Positions 11,966 to 26,204 are shown, counted from the stretch's first letter. The stretch: 64,000 bases of DNA from Scylla paramamosain (GCF_035594125.1 NC_087158.1:7924501-7988500); one strand, 5' to 3'. The notes: generated by a model not told the origin, from the sequence alone. Program-made: numbers and translations.

Positions 11966-14900
11966 ATGTCTTTTCAGTGTTTTTGAGCGTGTTACGCAAT
12001 AAAGCACTAAAAGCCAGGGCAATCACATTACATGGGAATAAAACCAAATTTTACCAAGAACTTGCCCTTAAGTGTTTTTGAGCTCCTTACATACCAAAAC
12101 GCTAAAACGCATGTAAAATACATTTTATAAAGAAAAAGAATAACATTACCAAATACATGTATTTTGAGTGTTTTTGATCATGCTATCTATAAAAACGCTT
12201 AAATACATGCAAAGAGAACCTTATGTTTGGAAAACGAAAGGACATTACGAGAAATGTCTATTATGAGTGTTTTTTAAGTTCCTTCAGTACGAAAAAGCTA
12301 AAACCCACAAATAACACGTTTTACAAAAAAATATTAATAAATGAAAAAATTTAAAATTGGGAATTTTTTTTTTTTTTTCATCTTCATAGGTACCGAATTG
12401 CCAAAAATTTTGCCAAAATTCAGGGAATTTATATGAAAAAAGAACATTATCGTGAAAGTTAATTATAGTTTTTTTTTCTGATTGTTATGTACCAAAACCT
12501 AAAATGCATGCAAAGCCACCTATATAGGGAAGTTAAACGACTTTACCAGAAACCTGTCTTCTCAGTGTTTTTCATCATGTTAGGCACCAATACGATAAAT
12601 AATATGAAAATCAGTCAATATGTGAATCCAAAACAAAATTACTGAAAACGTGTCTTCTCGGTGTTTTACGTAGAAAAATGCTAAAGCGGATGCAAACCAT
12701 CCTATATGAAGAAATAGAATACCATTACCAAAAAAATATATTTTGAGTGTTTTTGAGCTTGTTACCTACAAAAAATGCAAAAATGGATGTAAAGCACTCT
12801 ATATTAGGAAACAAAAGGACATTACGAGAAACGTGTATAATGAGTGTTTTATAGTTTTAAAAGAACCACAAGGCAATAAACGCAAAAACTCGTGTATATA
12901 GAGAAATTTTTACATACCAAAATGATGAAATGCATGAATAACACTTTTAATCGATAAACGAAACTACATTACCAAATTGTGTATTTTGAGTTTTTTTCAC
13001 ATTCTTAGTTACAAAATTGCCAAATTACATGCGAAACTAGCATCATTTGGGAAAAAAAATGACTTTACCAGAAAAGTGTCTTTTGAGTGTTTTTGAGCGT
13101 GATATACAACAAAGCAATAAAAAGCAGAATAATCACATTACATGAGAATAAAACCAACTTTTACGAAGAATTTGCCTTTAAGTATTTTTTAACCCCTTAT
13201 ACGAGTATACCAAACCACTAAAACGCATGCAAAACAAACTTTATGGAGAAACAAAATAACATTACCAAAAACATGTATTTTCAGTGTTTTTGATCATGTG
13301 ATCTATAAAAAGCGCTTAAGTACATGCAAAGAACATTATGTTTGGGAAACAAAAGGACATTACGAGAAACGTGTATTATGAGTGTATTTATAAGTTCCTT
13401 AAGTACCAAAAAGCTAAAACCCACAAATAACATTCTTTATTTAGAAAATAAAAAATAAAAAATAAAATAAATAGGATTTTTTTTTTTTTTTTTTCTTATT
13501 CATCTTCATAAGTACCGAGATGCCAAAATTCTGGGAAAATTCAGGGCAATTATGTGATAAAAGAATATTATCAAAAAAGTTAATTTCAGCTTTTTTTTTT
13601 TTTCGGACTGTTATGTACTAAACCCTAAAGTGCATGCAAAGCCTCCAATATGAGGAAATTAAACGACCTTACCAGAAATCTGTGTTTTGTGTGTTTTTAA
13701 GCATGTTAGACACAAAAACGATAAATAATAAGGAACTCACTCTATATGGGAATCCAAAACAAAGTTACTGAAAACGTGTCTTCTCAGTGTTTTACGTAGA
13801 AAAACGTTAAAACGGATGCAAACCAACCAATATCAAGAAATAGAAAAACGTTACCAAAAAAGTATATTTTGAATGTTATTGAGCTTTTTACCTACAAAAA
13901 CAAGAAAGCAAAAGCACTCTATATTGGGAAACAAAAAGGACATTGCAAGAAAAGTGTATAATGAGTGTTTTATACTTCAAAAGAACCACAACGCAAAAAC
14001 TCGTGTATATGGAGAGATTTCTTTTATACCAAAATGCTGAAACTCATAAATAACACTCTTAATTGAGAAACAGAATAACCTTACTAAATGCGTGTATTTT
14101 GAGTGCTTTTCACATTCTTAGTTACCAAAAACACCAAATTACATGCAAAAAATAGCTTTGTGGGGAAAAAAACGACTTTACCAGAAAAGTGTCTTATGAG
14201 TGTTTTTCAACGTAATAGGTAATAAAGCTCTCAAAAGCAGGACAATCACATTACACTGGAATAAAACCATTTTTTACCAAGAACTTGGCTTTAAGTGTTT
14301 TTGAGCTCCTTATATAAAAAAAAATGATAAAACGCATGCAAAACACAATTTATGGAGAAACAGAATAACATTACAAAAACTTTGTATTTTGAGTGTTTTT
14401 GATCATGTTATCTATAAAACCGCTTAAATACATGCAAAGAACCTTATGTCTGGGAAACAAAAGGACATTACGAGAAACGTGTATTATGAGTGTTTTTAAG
14501 TTCCTTAAGTACCAAAAAGATAAATCCCACAAATAACACTCTTTATTGAGAAAAAAATAAATAAATCAATAGAAAATTAAAAAATAAGATTTTTTTTTTC
14601 TTTATTTATCTTCATAGGTACGGAGATGCCAAAATTCTGGGAAAATTCAGGGTAATTATGTGATAAAAGAATATTATCAAAAAAGTTAATTTTAGCTTTT
14701 TTTTCGGCCTGTTATGTACCAAACCCTAAAGTGCATCCAAAGCCTCCTATATGAGGAAATTAAACGACCTTAAAAGAAATCTGTCTTTTGAGTGTTTTTC
14801 AGAATGTTAGGCACCAAAACGATAAATAAATAAGGAACTCACTCTATATGGGAATCCAAACAAAACTACTGAAAAAGTGTCTTCTCAATGTTTTACGTAG

Positions 14901-16083
14901 AAAAACGCTAAAACGTATACAAACCAGCCAATTTAAAAATAATAGAAAAACATACCAGAAAGGTATATTTTGAGTGTTTTTGAGCTTGTTACCTATAAAA
15001 AACACGAAAATTGATGCAAAGCACTCTATATTAGGAAATAAAAGGACATTGCAAGAAAAGTGTATAATGAGTGTTTTATAGTTCAAAAGAACCAAAAGGC
15101 AAAAAACGCAAAAACTTCTGGATATAGAGAAGTTTCCGAGATACTAAAATGCTGAAACTCATGAATAACATTCCTAATTGAGAAACAGAACAACCTTACT
15201 AAATGCGTGTAATTTAAGAGCTTTTCACATTCTTAGTTACCAAAACCCCAAATTGCATGCGAAACCAGCTTTATGTGAGAAAAAAATGACATTACCAGAA
15301 AAAAGTCTTTTGAGTGTTTTTGAGCCTGATATGCAATAAAACACTAAAAAGCAGGGTAATCACATTACATTTCAATAAAACAAATTTTTAATAAGAACTT
15401 GCCTTTAAGTCTTTTTGAGCTCCTTATATACCAAAACACTAAAAAGCAAGCAAAATACACTTTATAATGAAAAAGAATAAAATTACCAAAAACATGTATT
15501 TTGAGTATTTTTGATCATGTTATCTCTAAAAACGCTTAAATGCATGCAAAGAACCTTATGTTTGGGAAACAAAAGGACATTACGAGAAACGTATATTATG
15601 AGTGTTTTTAAGTTTAAGTACCAAAAACATAAAACCCACTCTTTATTTGGAAAAAAAGAAATAAATAAAATAATAAAAAAATTGGATTTTTTTATTTATT
15701 TTTATTCATCTTCATAGGTACCGAAATGCCAAAATTCTGGGAAAATTCAAGGCAATTATATGATAAGAGAATATTATCAAAAAAGTTGATTTTACCTTTT
15801 TTTTCGGACTGTTATGTACCAAACCCTAAACTGCATACAAAGCCTCCTATATAAGGAAATGAAACGACCTTACCAGAAATCTGTCTTTTCAGTGTTTTCA
15901 GCATGTTAAGCACCAAAATGATCAATAATAAGGAACTCACTTTATATGGGAATCCAAAACAAAATTACTGAAAACGTGTGTTCCCAGTGTTTTACGTAGA
16001 AAAACGCTAAAATGGATGCAAACCAACCAATATCAAGAAATAGAAAAAAACATTACCAAAAAGGTATATTTTGAGTGTTTTTG
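11966..16083 (+). repeat. Satellite higher-order repeat array, forward, part 3
   Basis: The cleanest stretch of the 1.1-kb higher-order repeat. The marker monomer with GATAAATAA and ACTCACTCTATATGGGAATCC (or its variant) recurs near 12,590, 13,720, 14,820 and 15,920, spacings of about 1.13, 1.10 and 1.10 kb. The segment of about 14,760-16,070 is matched in direct orientation, with shared private variants, by about 52,015-53,340. The block stops abruptly within a monomer at 16,083. Confidence 0.87.
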
Positions 16084-19000
16084 AGTCGTTTCATATATCT
16101 ATATATGGGTCTTTGCATGAGTTTTGGCTTTTTGGTAACTAACAATGTCATAACACTCAAAATGCACTTTTCTTTTTTTTGACAGTATTGTTCTGTTTCT
16201 CCATATAGAGTGTTTTTCATGCGTTTTACCCTTTTGATACCACGAAAATCAAAAACACTCATAAAACACGTTTCTCGTAATATCTTTTAATTTTTCCCAT
16301 ATACGATATTTCCGATTCATTTAGGCGTTTTTTTTACGTAACAATCTTACAAAAGACTCAAAATACTTGTTTTGTATGCGTTTTAGCGTTTTCGTATGTA
16401 AGGAGCTTAAAAACACTTAAAGGCAAGTTACTGGTAAAAGTTGGTTTTATTCCCATGTAATGTGATTGCCCTGCTTTTTAGTGCTTTATTGCCAAACACG
16501 CTCAAAAAAACTCGACAATTTTCTGGTAATATTTTTTTTCACACAAAGCTAGTTTTGCATGCAATTTGGGGTTTTGCTAAGTAAGAATGTTAAAAAGATT
16601 CAAAATACACCCATTTGGTAAGGTTGTTCTGTTTCTCAATTAAGAGTGTTCTTCATGAATTTCAGCATTTTGGTATCTAAGAAACATCTCCATATACACG
16701 AGTTTTTGCGTGTTTTGCCTTGTTGTTCTTGTGAAACTATAAAACACTCATTATACACGTTTCTCGTAATGTCCTTTTCTTTCCCAATATAGAGTGCTTT
16801 GCAACTATTTTCGCGTTTTCTGTAGGTAACAAGCTCAAAAACACTCAAAATATAACTTTTTAGTAATATGATTCTGTTTCTTCATATTGGTTTGTTTGCA
16901 TCCGTTTCAATGTTTTTCTAAGTAAAACACTAAAAAGACACGTTTTCAGTAATTTTGTTTTGGATTCCCATAAAGAGTGACTTCCATATTATTTATCGTT
17001 TTGGTGCCTAACTTGCCGAAAAAAACTCAAAAGACAGGTATCTGGTAAAGTCGTTTAATTTCCTCATGTAGGTGGCTTTGCATACACTTTAGGGTTTGGT
17101 ACATAACAGTCCAAAAAAAAAGCTAAAATTAACTTTTTTCAAAATATTATTTTTTCAAATAATTTCCCTAAATTTTGCCAGAATATTGGCATCTCGGTAC
17201 CTATGAAGATAAATAACAAAAAAAAAATCCTAAATTTAATTTATTTATTTATTTTCTCTATAAAGACTGTTATTTGTGGGTTTTAACTCTTTTCGTACTC
17301 ATGGAACTTAAAAACACTCATAATACACGTTTCTCGTAATGTCCTTTCGTTTCCCAAACATAGGGTTCTTTGCATGTATTTAAGCGTTTTTATACGTAAG
17401 AGATCAAAAACACTGAAAATTCATGTTTCTCGTAATGTTATTTTGTTTCTCAATAAAGGGTGTTTTGCATGCATTTTAGCATTTTAGTATGTAAGGAGCT
17501 GAAAAGCACTTAAAGACAAGTTCTTGGTAAATGTTGGTTTTATTCCCATGTAATGTCATTGCCCTGCTTTTTTGTGCTTTATTGCCTAACAAGCTCAAAA
17601 ACACTCAAGACACTTTTTTTTCTGGTAATGTCATTTATTTCCAACATAAAGCTAGTTTCGCATGTAATTTCGGGTTTTGGTAACTAAAAATGCGAAAAAC
17701 ACTCAAATACACTCATTTGGTAAGGTTGTTCTGTTTCTCAATTACAAGTGTTATTCATGAATTTCAGCATTTTGGTATCTAAGAAAATCTCCATATAGAC
17801 GAGTTTTTGCGTTTTTTGCCTTATGGTTTTTGAAAACTATTAAAACATTCATTATACAATTTTCTTGTAATATACTTTTGTTTCCCAATATAGACTTCTT
17901 TGCATTCATTTTTGCGTTTTTTGTAGGCAACAAGCTCAAAAACACTCAACTTTTTTGTAATGTTATTCTATTTCTTCTTATTGGTTGGTTTGCATCCGTT
18001 TTAGCATTCTACGCTAAAACTGAAAAAACACGTTTTCAGTAATATTGTTGAAATTGCTGAAAACACCCAAAGACACGTTTCTTGTAAAGTCGTGTAATTT
18101 TCCCCATATAGGTGGCTTTGCATGCACTTCCGGGTTTCGTACATAACTCCGGAAAAAGCTAGAATTATTTTTTTTTTGTTTTTTTCACATAATTTCCCTG
18201 AATTTTCTCAGAATTTTGGCATGTCGGTACCTATGAAGATGAATAACAAAAAAAATCTATTTTTTTATTATTTTTTTCTCAATAAAGAGTGTTATTTGTG
18301 GGTTTTAGATTATTGGTACTTAAGGAACTTAAAAATACTCATAATACACGATTTTCGTAATGTCCTTTCGTTTCACAAACATAGGGTTCTTTGCATGTAT
18401 TTAAGCGATTTTATAGGTAACATGATCAAAAACACTCAAAATACATGTTTTTGGTAATGTTATTCTGTTTCTCCATAAAGGTTGTTTTCCATGCGTTTAG
18501 CGTTTTGGTATGTAAGGAGTTAAAAAAAACTTAAAGGCAAGTTCTTCGTAAATTTTGGTTTTATTCCAGTGTAATGTGATTATTTTGCTTTTTAGTGTTT
18601 TGTTGCATATAACGCTCAAAAACACTCAAAAGACACTTTTCTGGTAATGTCATTTTTTTCCCACATAAAGCTAGTTTCGCATGTAATTTGGGATTTTCGT
18701 AACTAAAAATGTGAAAAACACTCAAAATACACACATTTGGTAAGGTAGTTCTGTTTTTCAATTAAAAGTGTTATTCATGAGTTTTAGCGTTTTGGTATGT
18801 AAGAAACTTCTCTATATACACGAGTTTTTGCGTTTTTTGCCTTGTGGTTCTTGTGAAACTATAAAACACTCATTATACACGTTTCTCGTAATGTCCTTTT
18901 GCTTCCCAATATAGAGTGCATTCCATCTTTTTGCGCGTTTTTTGTAGGTAAAAAGCTCAAAAACACTTTTCGGTAATGTTATTCTGTTTCTTCGTATTTG

Positions 19001-19583
19001 TTGGTTTGCATCCGTTTTAGCGTTTTTCTACGTAAAACACTGAAAAGACACGTTTTCAGTAATTTTGTTTTGGATTCACATATTGACTGACTTCCATATT
19101 ATTTATCGTTTTGGTGCCTAACATGCTCAAAAACACTGAAAAGACAGGTTTCTGGTAAAGTCGTTTAACTTCCTTATATAGGTGGCATGCACTTTAGAGT
19201 TTGGTACATAAAGATCCGAAAAAAGAGCTATAATTAACTTTTTTGATAATGTTCTTTTTTCCACATAAATTCGCTGAATTTTGGCAGAATTTTGGCATTT
19301 TGGTACCTATGAAAATCAATATGAAAAAAAGCTATTTTTTTTTTTTTTTTCTCTCTCTCTATAAAGAGTGTTATTTTTGGGTTTTAACGTTTTGGTACTT
19401 AAGGAACACTTAAAAACACTTAAAAACACTTAAAACACATGTTTTTAGTAATGTTATTCTGCTTCTCCATAAAGGAGTTTTTTGCATGCGTTTTAGCGTT
19501 TTGGCTTGTAAGGAGGTCAAAAACACTTCAAGGCAAGTTCTTGGTAAAAGTTGATTTTATTCCCATGTAATGTTATTGCCCTG

Positions 19584-19619
<36 letters not shown>

Positions 19620-22600
19620 TTTATTGCCTAACACGCTCAAAAACACTCAAAAGACACATCTAGTAATGTCATTCTTTTTCCAACATAGTTTCGCGTGCTA
19701 TTTGGGGTTTTGCTAAGAATGTGAAAAACACTCAAAATATACGCATTTGGTAAGGTTGTTCTGTTTCTCAATTAATATTGTTATTCATGAGTTTCAGCAT
19801 TTTGGTATCTAAGAAACTTCCTTATATACACGAGTTTTTGCGTTTTTTTGCCTTGTGGTTCTTCTGAACCACAAGTTTTTTTGCTCAAAAATAATAAGAC
19901 ACTCATTATACACGTTTCTCGTAATGTCTTTTTGTTTCCCAATAGGGAGTGCTTTGCATCCACTTTCGCGTTTTTTTGTAGGTAACAAGCTCAAAAACAC
20001 TCAAAATGTACCTTTTTGGTAATGTTATTTTATTTCTTCTTATTGGTTGGTTTGCATCCGTTTTAGCGTTTTTCTATGTAAAACACCGAAAAGACACTTT
20101 TTCAGTAATTTTGTTTTAGATTCCCATATAGAGTGATTTGCATGTTATTTACCGTTAGGGTGCCTAACAAGCTGAAAAACACTCATAAGACAGTTTTCTA
20201 GCAAAGACGTTTAATTTCCCCATATAGGTGGCTTTGCATGCACTTTAGGGTTTGGTATATAACAGTACGAAAAAAAAAAGCTAAAATTAATTTTTTGATA
20301 ATTGACTCATAATTTCCTGAATTCTGCCCAAATTTTGGAATCTCGGTACCTGTGAAGATTAAAAAGAAAGAAAAAAATATCGTATTTTTTTATTTTATTG
20401 TATTTATTTATTTTTTTTTTTCTCTATAAAGAGTGTTATTTGTGGCTTTTAGCTTTTTGGTAAATAATGATCTTAAAAACACTGATAATACACGTTTCTC
20501 GTCATGTCCTTTCGTTTCCCAAAAATAGGGTTCTTTGCATGTATTTAAGCGTTTTTATTGGTAACATGATCAAAAACACTCAAAATATATGTTTTGGTAA
20601 TGTTATTCTCTTTCTCCATAAAGTGTGTTTTGCATGTATTTTAGCGTTTTGGTATATAAGGAGCTCAAAACACTTAAAGGCAAGTTCTTGATAAAAATTG
20701 ATTTTATTTCCATGTAAAGTGATTCCCCTGCTTTTTAGTGCTTTATTGCCTATCACGCTCAAAAACACTCAAAAGACACTTTCCTGGTAATGTCATTTTT
20801 TTTCCCCACATAAAGCTAGTTTCACATGCAATTTGGGATTTTGGAAACTAAGAATGTGAAAAGCACTCAAAATACACGCATTTAGTAAAGTTGTTCTGTT
20901 TCTCAATTAAGAGTGCTATTCATGAGTTTCAGCATTTTAGTATCTAGGAGACTTCTCCATATACGAGTACACGAGTTTTTGCGTTTTTTGGCTTGTGGTT
21001 CTTTTGAACTATAAAACATTCATTATAAACTTTTCTTGCAATGTCCCTTTGTTTCCCAATATAGAGTGCTTTGTATCAATTTTCGCGTTTTTTTGTAGGT
21101 AACAAGCTCAAAAACACTCAAAATATACCTTTTTGGTAATGTTTTTCTAGTTCTTGATATTGGTTGGTTTGCATCCGTTTTAGCGTTTCTCTACGTAAAA
21201 CACTGAGAAGACACGTTTTTAGTAATTTTTTTTTTGGTTTGCCATATAGAGTGAGTTCTTTATTATTTATCATTTTGGTGCCTAACATGCTGAAAAACAC
21301 TCAAAACACAGATTTCTGGTAAGGTCATTTAATTTCCTCATATGGAAATTTGCATGCACTTTAGTGTTTGGTACATAACAGTCCGAAAAAAAGCTAATAT
21401 CAACTTTTTTATAAAAATCTCTTATCATATAATTGCCCTAATTTTTCCCAGAATTTAGGCATCTCGGTACCTATGGAGGTGAATGAAAAAAAAAAAAAAG
21501 AAAGAAAATCTTTTTTTTATTTTTTTTTATTTTTTGATTTCTTTCTAAATAACGAGTGTTATTTGTGGGTTTTAGCTTTTTGGTAGTTAAGAAACTTAAA
21601 AACACTCATAATACACGTTTCTCGTAATGTCCTTACGTTTCCCAAACATAAGGTTCTTTGCATGTATTTAAGCGTTTTTATAGATAACATTATCAAAAAC
21701 ACTCAAAATACATGTTTTTGGTAATGCTATTCTGTTTCTCCATAAAGTTTGTTTTCCATGCGTTTTAGCGGTTTGGTATGTATGGAGCTCAAAAACACAT
21801 ATTGGCAAATTCTTGGAAAAAGTTGGTTTTATTCCCATGTAATGTGATTGCCCTGCTTTTTAGTACTTCATTGCCTAACACGCTCAAAAATAATTAAAAG
21901 ACACTTCTGATAATGTCATTTTTTTCGCTCATAAAGCTAGTTTCTTATGCTATTTTGGGTATTGCTAACTAGGAATATGAAAAACACTCAAAATACAGCA
22001 TTTGCTAAGGTTGTTCTGTTTCTCAATTAAAATTGTTATTCATGAGTTTCAGCATTTTGGTATCTAAGAAACTTCTTTATATACACGAGTTTTTGCGTTT
22101 TTCTACGTAAAACACTGAGAAGATACATTTTCAGTAATTTTTTTTTTGGATTCCCATATAGAGTGAGTTCTTTATTATTTATCGTTTTGGTGCCTAACAT
22201 GCTGAAAAACACTTAAAAGACAGATTTCTGGTAAGGTCGTTTTATTTCATCATATAGGAGGCTTTGTATGCACTTTAGGGTTTGGTACATAACAGTCCGA
22301 AAAAAAAAGCTAAAATTAACTTTTTTGATAATATTCTTTTGTTCATATAATTTTCCTGATATTTCCCAGAATTTTGGCATCTCGGTACCTATGAAGATGA
22401 AAAAAATTCCTATTTTTTTGTTTTTATTTTCTAAATAAAGAGTGTTATTTGTTGGTTTTAGCTTTTTGGTACTTAAGGAACTTAAAAAAAATCACTCATA
22501 ATGCACGTTTCTCGTAATGTCCTTTTCTTTCCCAAACATAATGTTCTTTGCATGTATTTAAGCGTTTTTTATAGATAAAATGATAAAAACACCCAAATTA

Positions 22601-23678
22601 CATGTTTTTGGTTATGTTATTCTATTTATCCATGAAGTTTGTTTTCCATGCGTTTTAACGGTTTGGTATATAAGAAGCTCAAAAACATTTAAATGCAAGT
22701 TCTTGGTAAAGATTGGTTTTATTCCAATGAATAGTGATTGCCCTGCTTTTTAGTGTTTTATTGCCTATCACGCTCAAAAACACTCAAAAGACATTTTTCT
22801 GGAAATGTCATGTTTTCCCACATAAATCTGGTTTCGCATGAAATTTGGGTTTTTGGTAACTAAGAATATGAAAAACAGTCAAAATACACGAATTTGGTAA
22901 GGTTGTTCTATTTCTCAAGTAAGAGTGTTATTCATGAGTTTCAGCATTTTGGTATCTAGGAAACTTCTCCATATACACGAGTTTTTGCGTTTTTTGCCTT
23001 GTTGTTCTTTTGAACTATAATACACTCATTATACACTTTTATAGCATTGTCCCTTTGTTTCCCAATATAGAGTGCTTTGTATCAATTTTAGCGTTTTTTT
23101 GTAGGTAACAAGCTCAAAAACACTCAAAATATACCTTGTTGTTAATGTTTTTTCTATTTCTTGATATTGGTTAGTTTGCATCCATTTTAGCGTTTTTAAC
23201 GTACATAACAGCGTACAGCGTTTTTAGCGTACATAACAGTCCGAAAGAAAAAAAAGCTGAAATTAACTTTTTTGATAATATTCTTTTATCGCATAATTGC
23301 CCTGAATTTTCCCAGAATTTTGTCATCTCGGTACCTATGAAGATGAATAACAAAAAAAAAAATCCTATTTATTTTATTTTTTAATTTTTTTTATTTTCTA
23401 AATAAAGAGTGTTATTTGTGAGTTTTAGCTTTTTGGTACTTAAGGAACTTATAAAAACACTCACAATACACGTTTCTCGTAATGTCCTTTTGTTTCCCAA
23501 ACATAATGTTCTTTGCATGTACTTAAGCGTTTTTATAGATCACATGATCAAAAACACTCAAAATACACTTTTTTGGTAATGTTATTCTGTTTCTCCATAA
23601 AGTTTGTTTTGCATGCGTTTTAGCGGTTTGGTATATAAGGGGTTAAAAAATACTTAAAGGCAAATTCTTCGTAAAAGT
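16084..23678 (-). repeat. Satellite higher-order repeat array, left palindrome arm
   Basis: All monomers run on the reverse strand. Orientation flips at 16,084, where TGAGTGTTTTTGAG meets TCGTTTCATATATCTATATA. From there to about 23,200 the array is an inverted copy of about 53,050-60,132: mirrored positions add up to about 76,205-76,480 along the arm, and unusual fusions are shared (for example 22,079-22,135 with about 54,323-54,385). The last part, about 23,210-23,678, resembles the inverse of 13,150-13,620 best. The satellite ends at TTCGTAAAAGT, against unique sequence at 23,679. Confidence 0.85.
19852..19875. repeat. Perfect hairpin inside a satellite monomer
   Basis: CTTGTGGTTC and GAACCACAAG form a 10-bp stem around a TTCT loop. 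This is the mirror copy of the hairpin at 56,581-56,604, with a different loop. Confidence 0.78.
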
Positions 23679-23893
23679 GATGAAATTATTCCTTTGAAAG
23701 TATTGATGGCTGATCTCTTTCTATAGGTGAGGGTTAGTGTTCTCTACTGTACTAAATACTGAACTGTCTTTTGTACTATTTCTCAATCTGTATCCTACCC
23801 AGTAATGGTAATAGACTGAGGAACTCCCCACCTTTGTTCATTTTTACTAAGTATTGTCCTAGTGGTAATCAGATGCAGCACTGATTTGCTTAG

Positions 23894-24035
23894 GAGTTGG
23901 GTATCTGAGAATGAGTGGTTATTGGCACCAAGTGCAGCTCAGTTGTGGGTAACTCCAGTTGTTGGGAGCATTCCATGGTACACAGATGATGGGATAGTCT
24001 TGCCTTGGACTCTTGCAAATGTGTACTATGTCCCA
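23894..24035 (+). pseudogene. Inverted duplicate of host exon A
   Basis: A 142-bp exon-like segment, preceded by GATTTGCTTAG and followed by GTGAGT, identical in length to the minus-strand exon at 47,017-47,158. It encodes 47 codons after one leading base, including SWVSENEWLLAPSAA and ending NVYYVP. It differs from the other copy at two sites, both changing amino acids (TDD for TDG, LAN for LTN). The reading frame and splice sites are intact. However, no third exon is present on this side, and the arm stops at satellite 216 bp upstream. I read it as a partial gene copy; it could still be transcribed. Confidence 0.5.
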
Positions 24036-24649
24036 GTGAGTTTTGTTTTTATTTAACATGAATCCTAAGTTTATTTAGGCATTTCAGGGACTTATTGTGG
24101 GTGATGGAGATCTGCACAGCACTCTTCTCTTAGTGGGTGGGTAGCTGTAGAAAAATTCATATAAATAGAGATGTCAGATGTAGGTAAAATAGAGAAATGT
24201 TGATTTGATTGTGAACTAAATCCCACAACTTATATTATCTTTGATAAGAAAGGTTTCGTTTAGACCATGAAAATTGGATAAATGAAGCTAAGCATTATTT
24301 TACTGCAACAAGAAGGCACACAAAGTGAAGGAGATCGCATACTTGACTTTAGTTTGTTGTTCCATTGATGGGGAACTTGTATCATTGTTAAAAGCTTAAA
24401 TCCTGTAAAATAGCATGGATACATCTGAATCTTTATTCAGTCAAAAGTTTATATGATGTGTAGACTATTCAAGCTTGCCAGCCTGGAGCCTGGAGCCTGC
24501 TTGTTGTAGAGTTGTCCTATGTTCTGTAGATTTGCTTGATATTATAAACAATTATGATAAAATTTTTGTAAACAATTTTGTTCTTTATTTCTTTCAGTAT
24601 CAGATTCAGTATTTTCTCCATCTTATGGCAGCATATATTTTCAACACAG

Positions 24650-24781
24650 AGTGAGGGCAGTGTCATTCCTCCTGTCCACTACCCCAACTTCTACTCCCAA
24701 CACTACTATAGCAATGAGCGGTCTTGTGTGGTGGCTGAGGATTCTTTTGAAGAGGACAATGCTTCTGCTTCATCTGAGCAG
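24650..24781 (+). pseudogene. Inverted duplicate of host exon B
   Basis: A 132-bp segment between TTTTCAACACAG and GTCAGAAG, of the same length and phase as the minus-strand exon at 46,270-46,401. It encodes 44 codons (SEGSVIPPVHYPNFYSQ ... NASASSEQ). There are four base differences from the other copy: two together change one residue (Tyr for His) and two are silent. The exon is open in phase 0 at both ends, so it would splice in frame after the upstream exon copy. No matching third exon follows on this strand. Confidence 0.5.
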
Positions 24782-25668
24782 GTCAGAAGGTGGATGGCAG
24801 CAGTACTAGTAGCAGACTGGTGTTACCTTGATGCTACTGCTACATTGCATTATTTGCATAGTTTTTTTTCAGTTGTCATGGACTTTGTGTAATATATATA
24901 AAAGTATATGAAGCTCAAGAAACTTGTTGATAAGGTTTATGTTCAGCATACAAATTGCAGGATACAAAGACAAGGATTGAAATATCATTGCCACAATTCC
25001 TGACAAAGCATTTTGTGCCACAGAATATTCAGCAATGTAATGTTTGTTTGGCAAACAAACCAGTTTCCCTGAATGATAGCTTTATTTCTGCAGGTTAATA
25101 CAGTCTCTCTATGGGGGAGAGTTTGGAGACAAAAGCCAAGCATATATATATATGTGGTTTGTGAGCCAAGCACACTGATCATTACATTATCATGTGTAGT
25201 TTTAATATGTAATTTAGATCAAGGACAGTGCAGTGATAGAGGAAAAATTATTCACTAGATTTTTTCAGAGAAGTTTTATGACATAAAGAATTAATTGAAC
25301 GATCAGTATATATATTGGCTCACTAGCTGCATCTCTTTAACACAGAAAGCTTTCACTAATTATCTTGGCCCAATTCATTAAGTGCATCACTGTTGTGGCA
25401 GGGAAGATATGCAGTGTTTCCCTGCCATCTGTGGGAGTTACATTCCAGAGCCTCCTGCAAATAGTTAAAATCTGTGAATATGGGAAACCATCCTTATAAG
25501 GATCAGAACTACCTATATTTATAGTTTAAACCTTAAACTATGCATCTCACATTTACTAAGCAATTCACTTTAAGACAATAAAAAACAGTTATTATATGTA
25601 TAGTACATGATATTTTAATTAAAAAATACAGTGCACTATAAAATAAAAGGGGAATAAGTTGATATGTA

Positions 25669-25961
<293 letters not shown>

Positions 25962-26051
25962 TAATTTATAACTGAAAGAATAATTTGGGCTCTTTGGGCT
26001 GAAAGACTGAGCTGGTGGTGACACCTGGCAACTCTGAAAACTCCCCATTAG

Positions 26052-26067
26052 TTAGGTTAGGTTAGGG
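26052..26067. repeat. Short TTAGG run
   Basis: TTAGGTTAGGTTAGGG: three units of the arthropod telomere repeat. It is too short to be a telomere and may simply be part of a transposon end. The mirrored copy is at 45,022-45,037. Confidence 0.6.
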
Positions 26068-26204
26068 AAAACTCCACAAATATGCAAAACCATGAATATG
26101 TGAGGGAACGCTGATATATGCTATCTCTTATTTGTTGTAGATGTATTCCATTCTATTGGCACAGAACAATAGGAAAATGGCATCAAGGAAGTAGGGATGC
26201 CACC

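Noticed and set aside
1..23678. Many 60-110-codon ORFs with recurring phrases across the array
   Set aside because: They are the same satellite text read in different frames and strands; stops fall at random and no protein family is visible.
26052..26067. Interstitial telomere or telomere-fusion scar
   Set aside because: Only three TTAGG units, and it lies in probable transposon sequence; kept as a repeat only.
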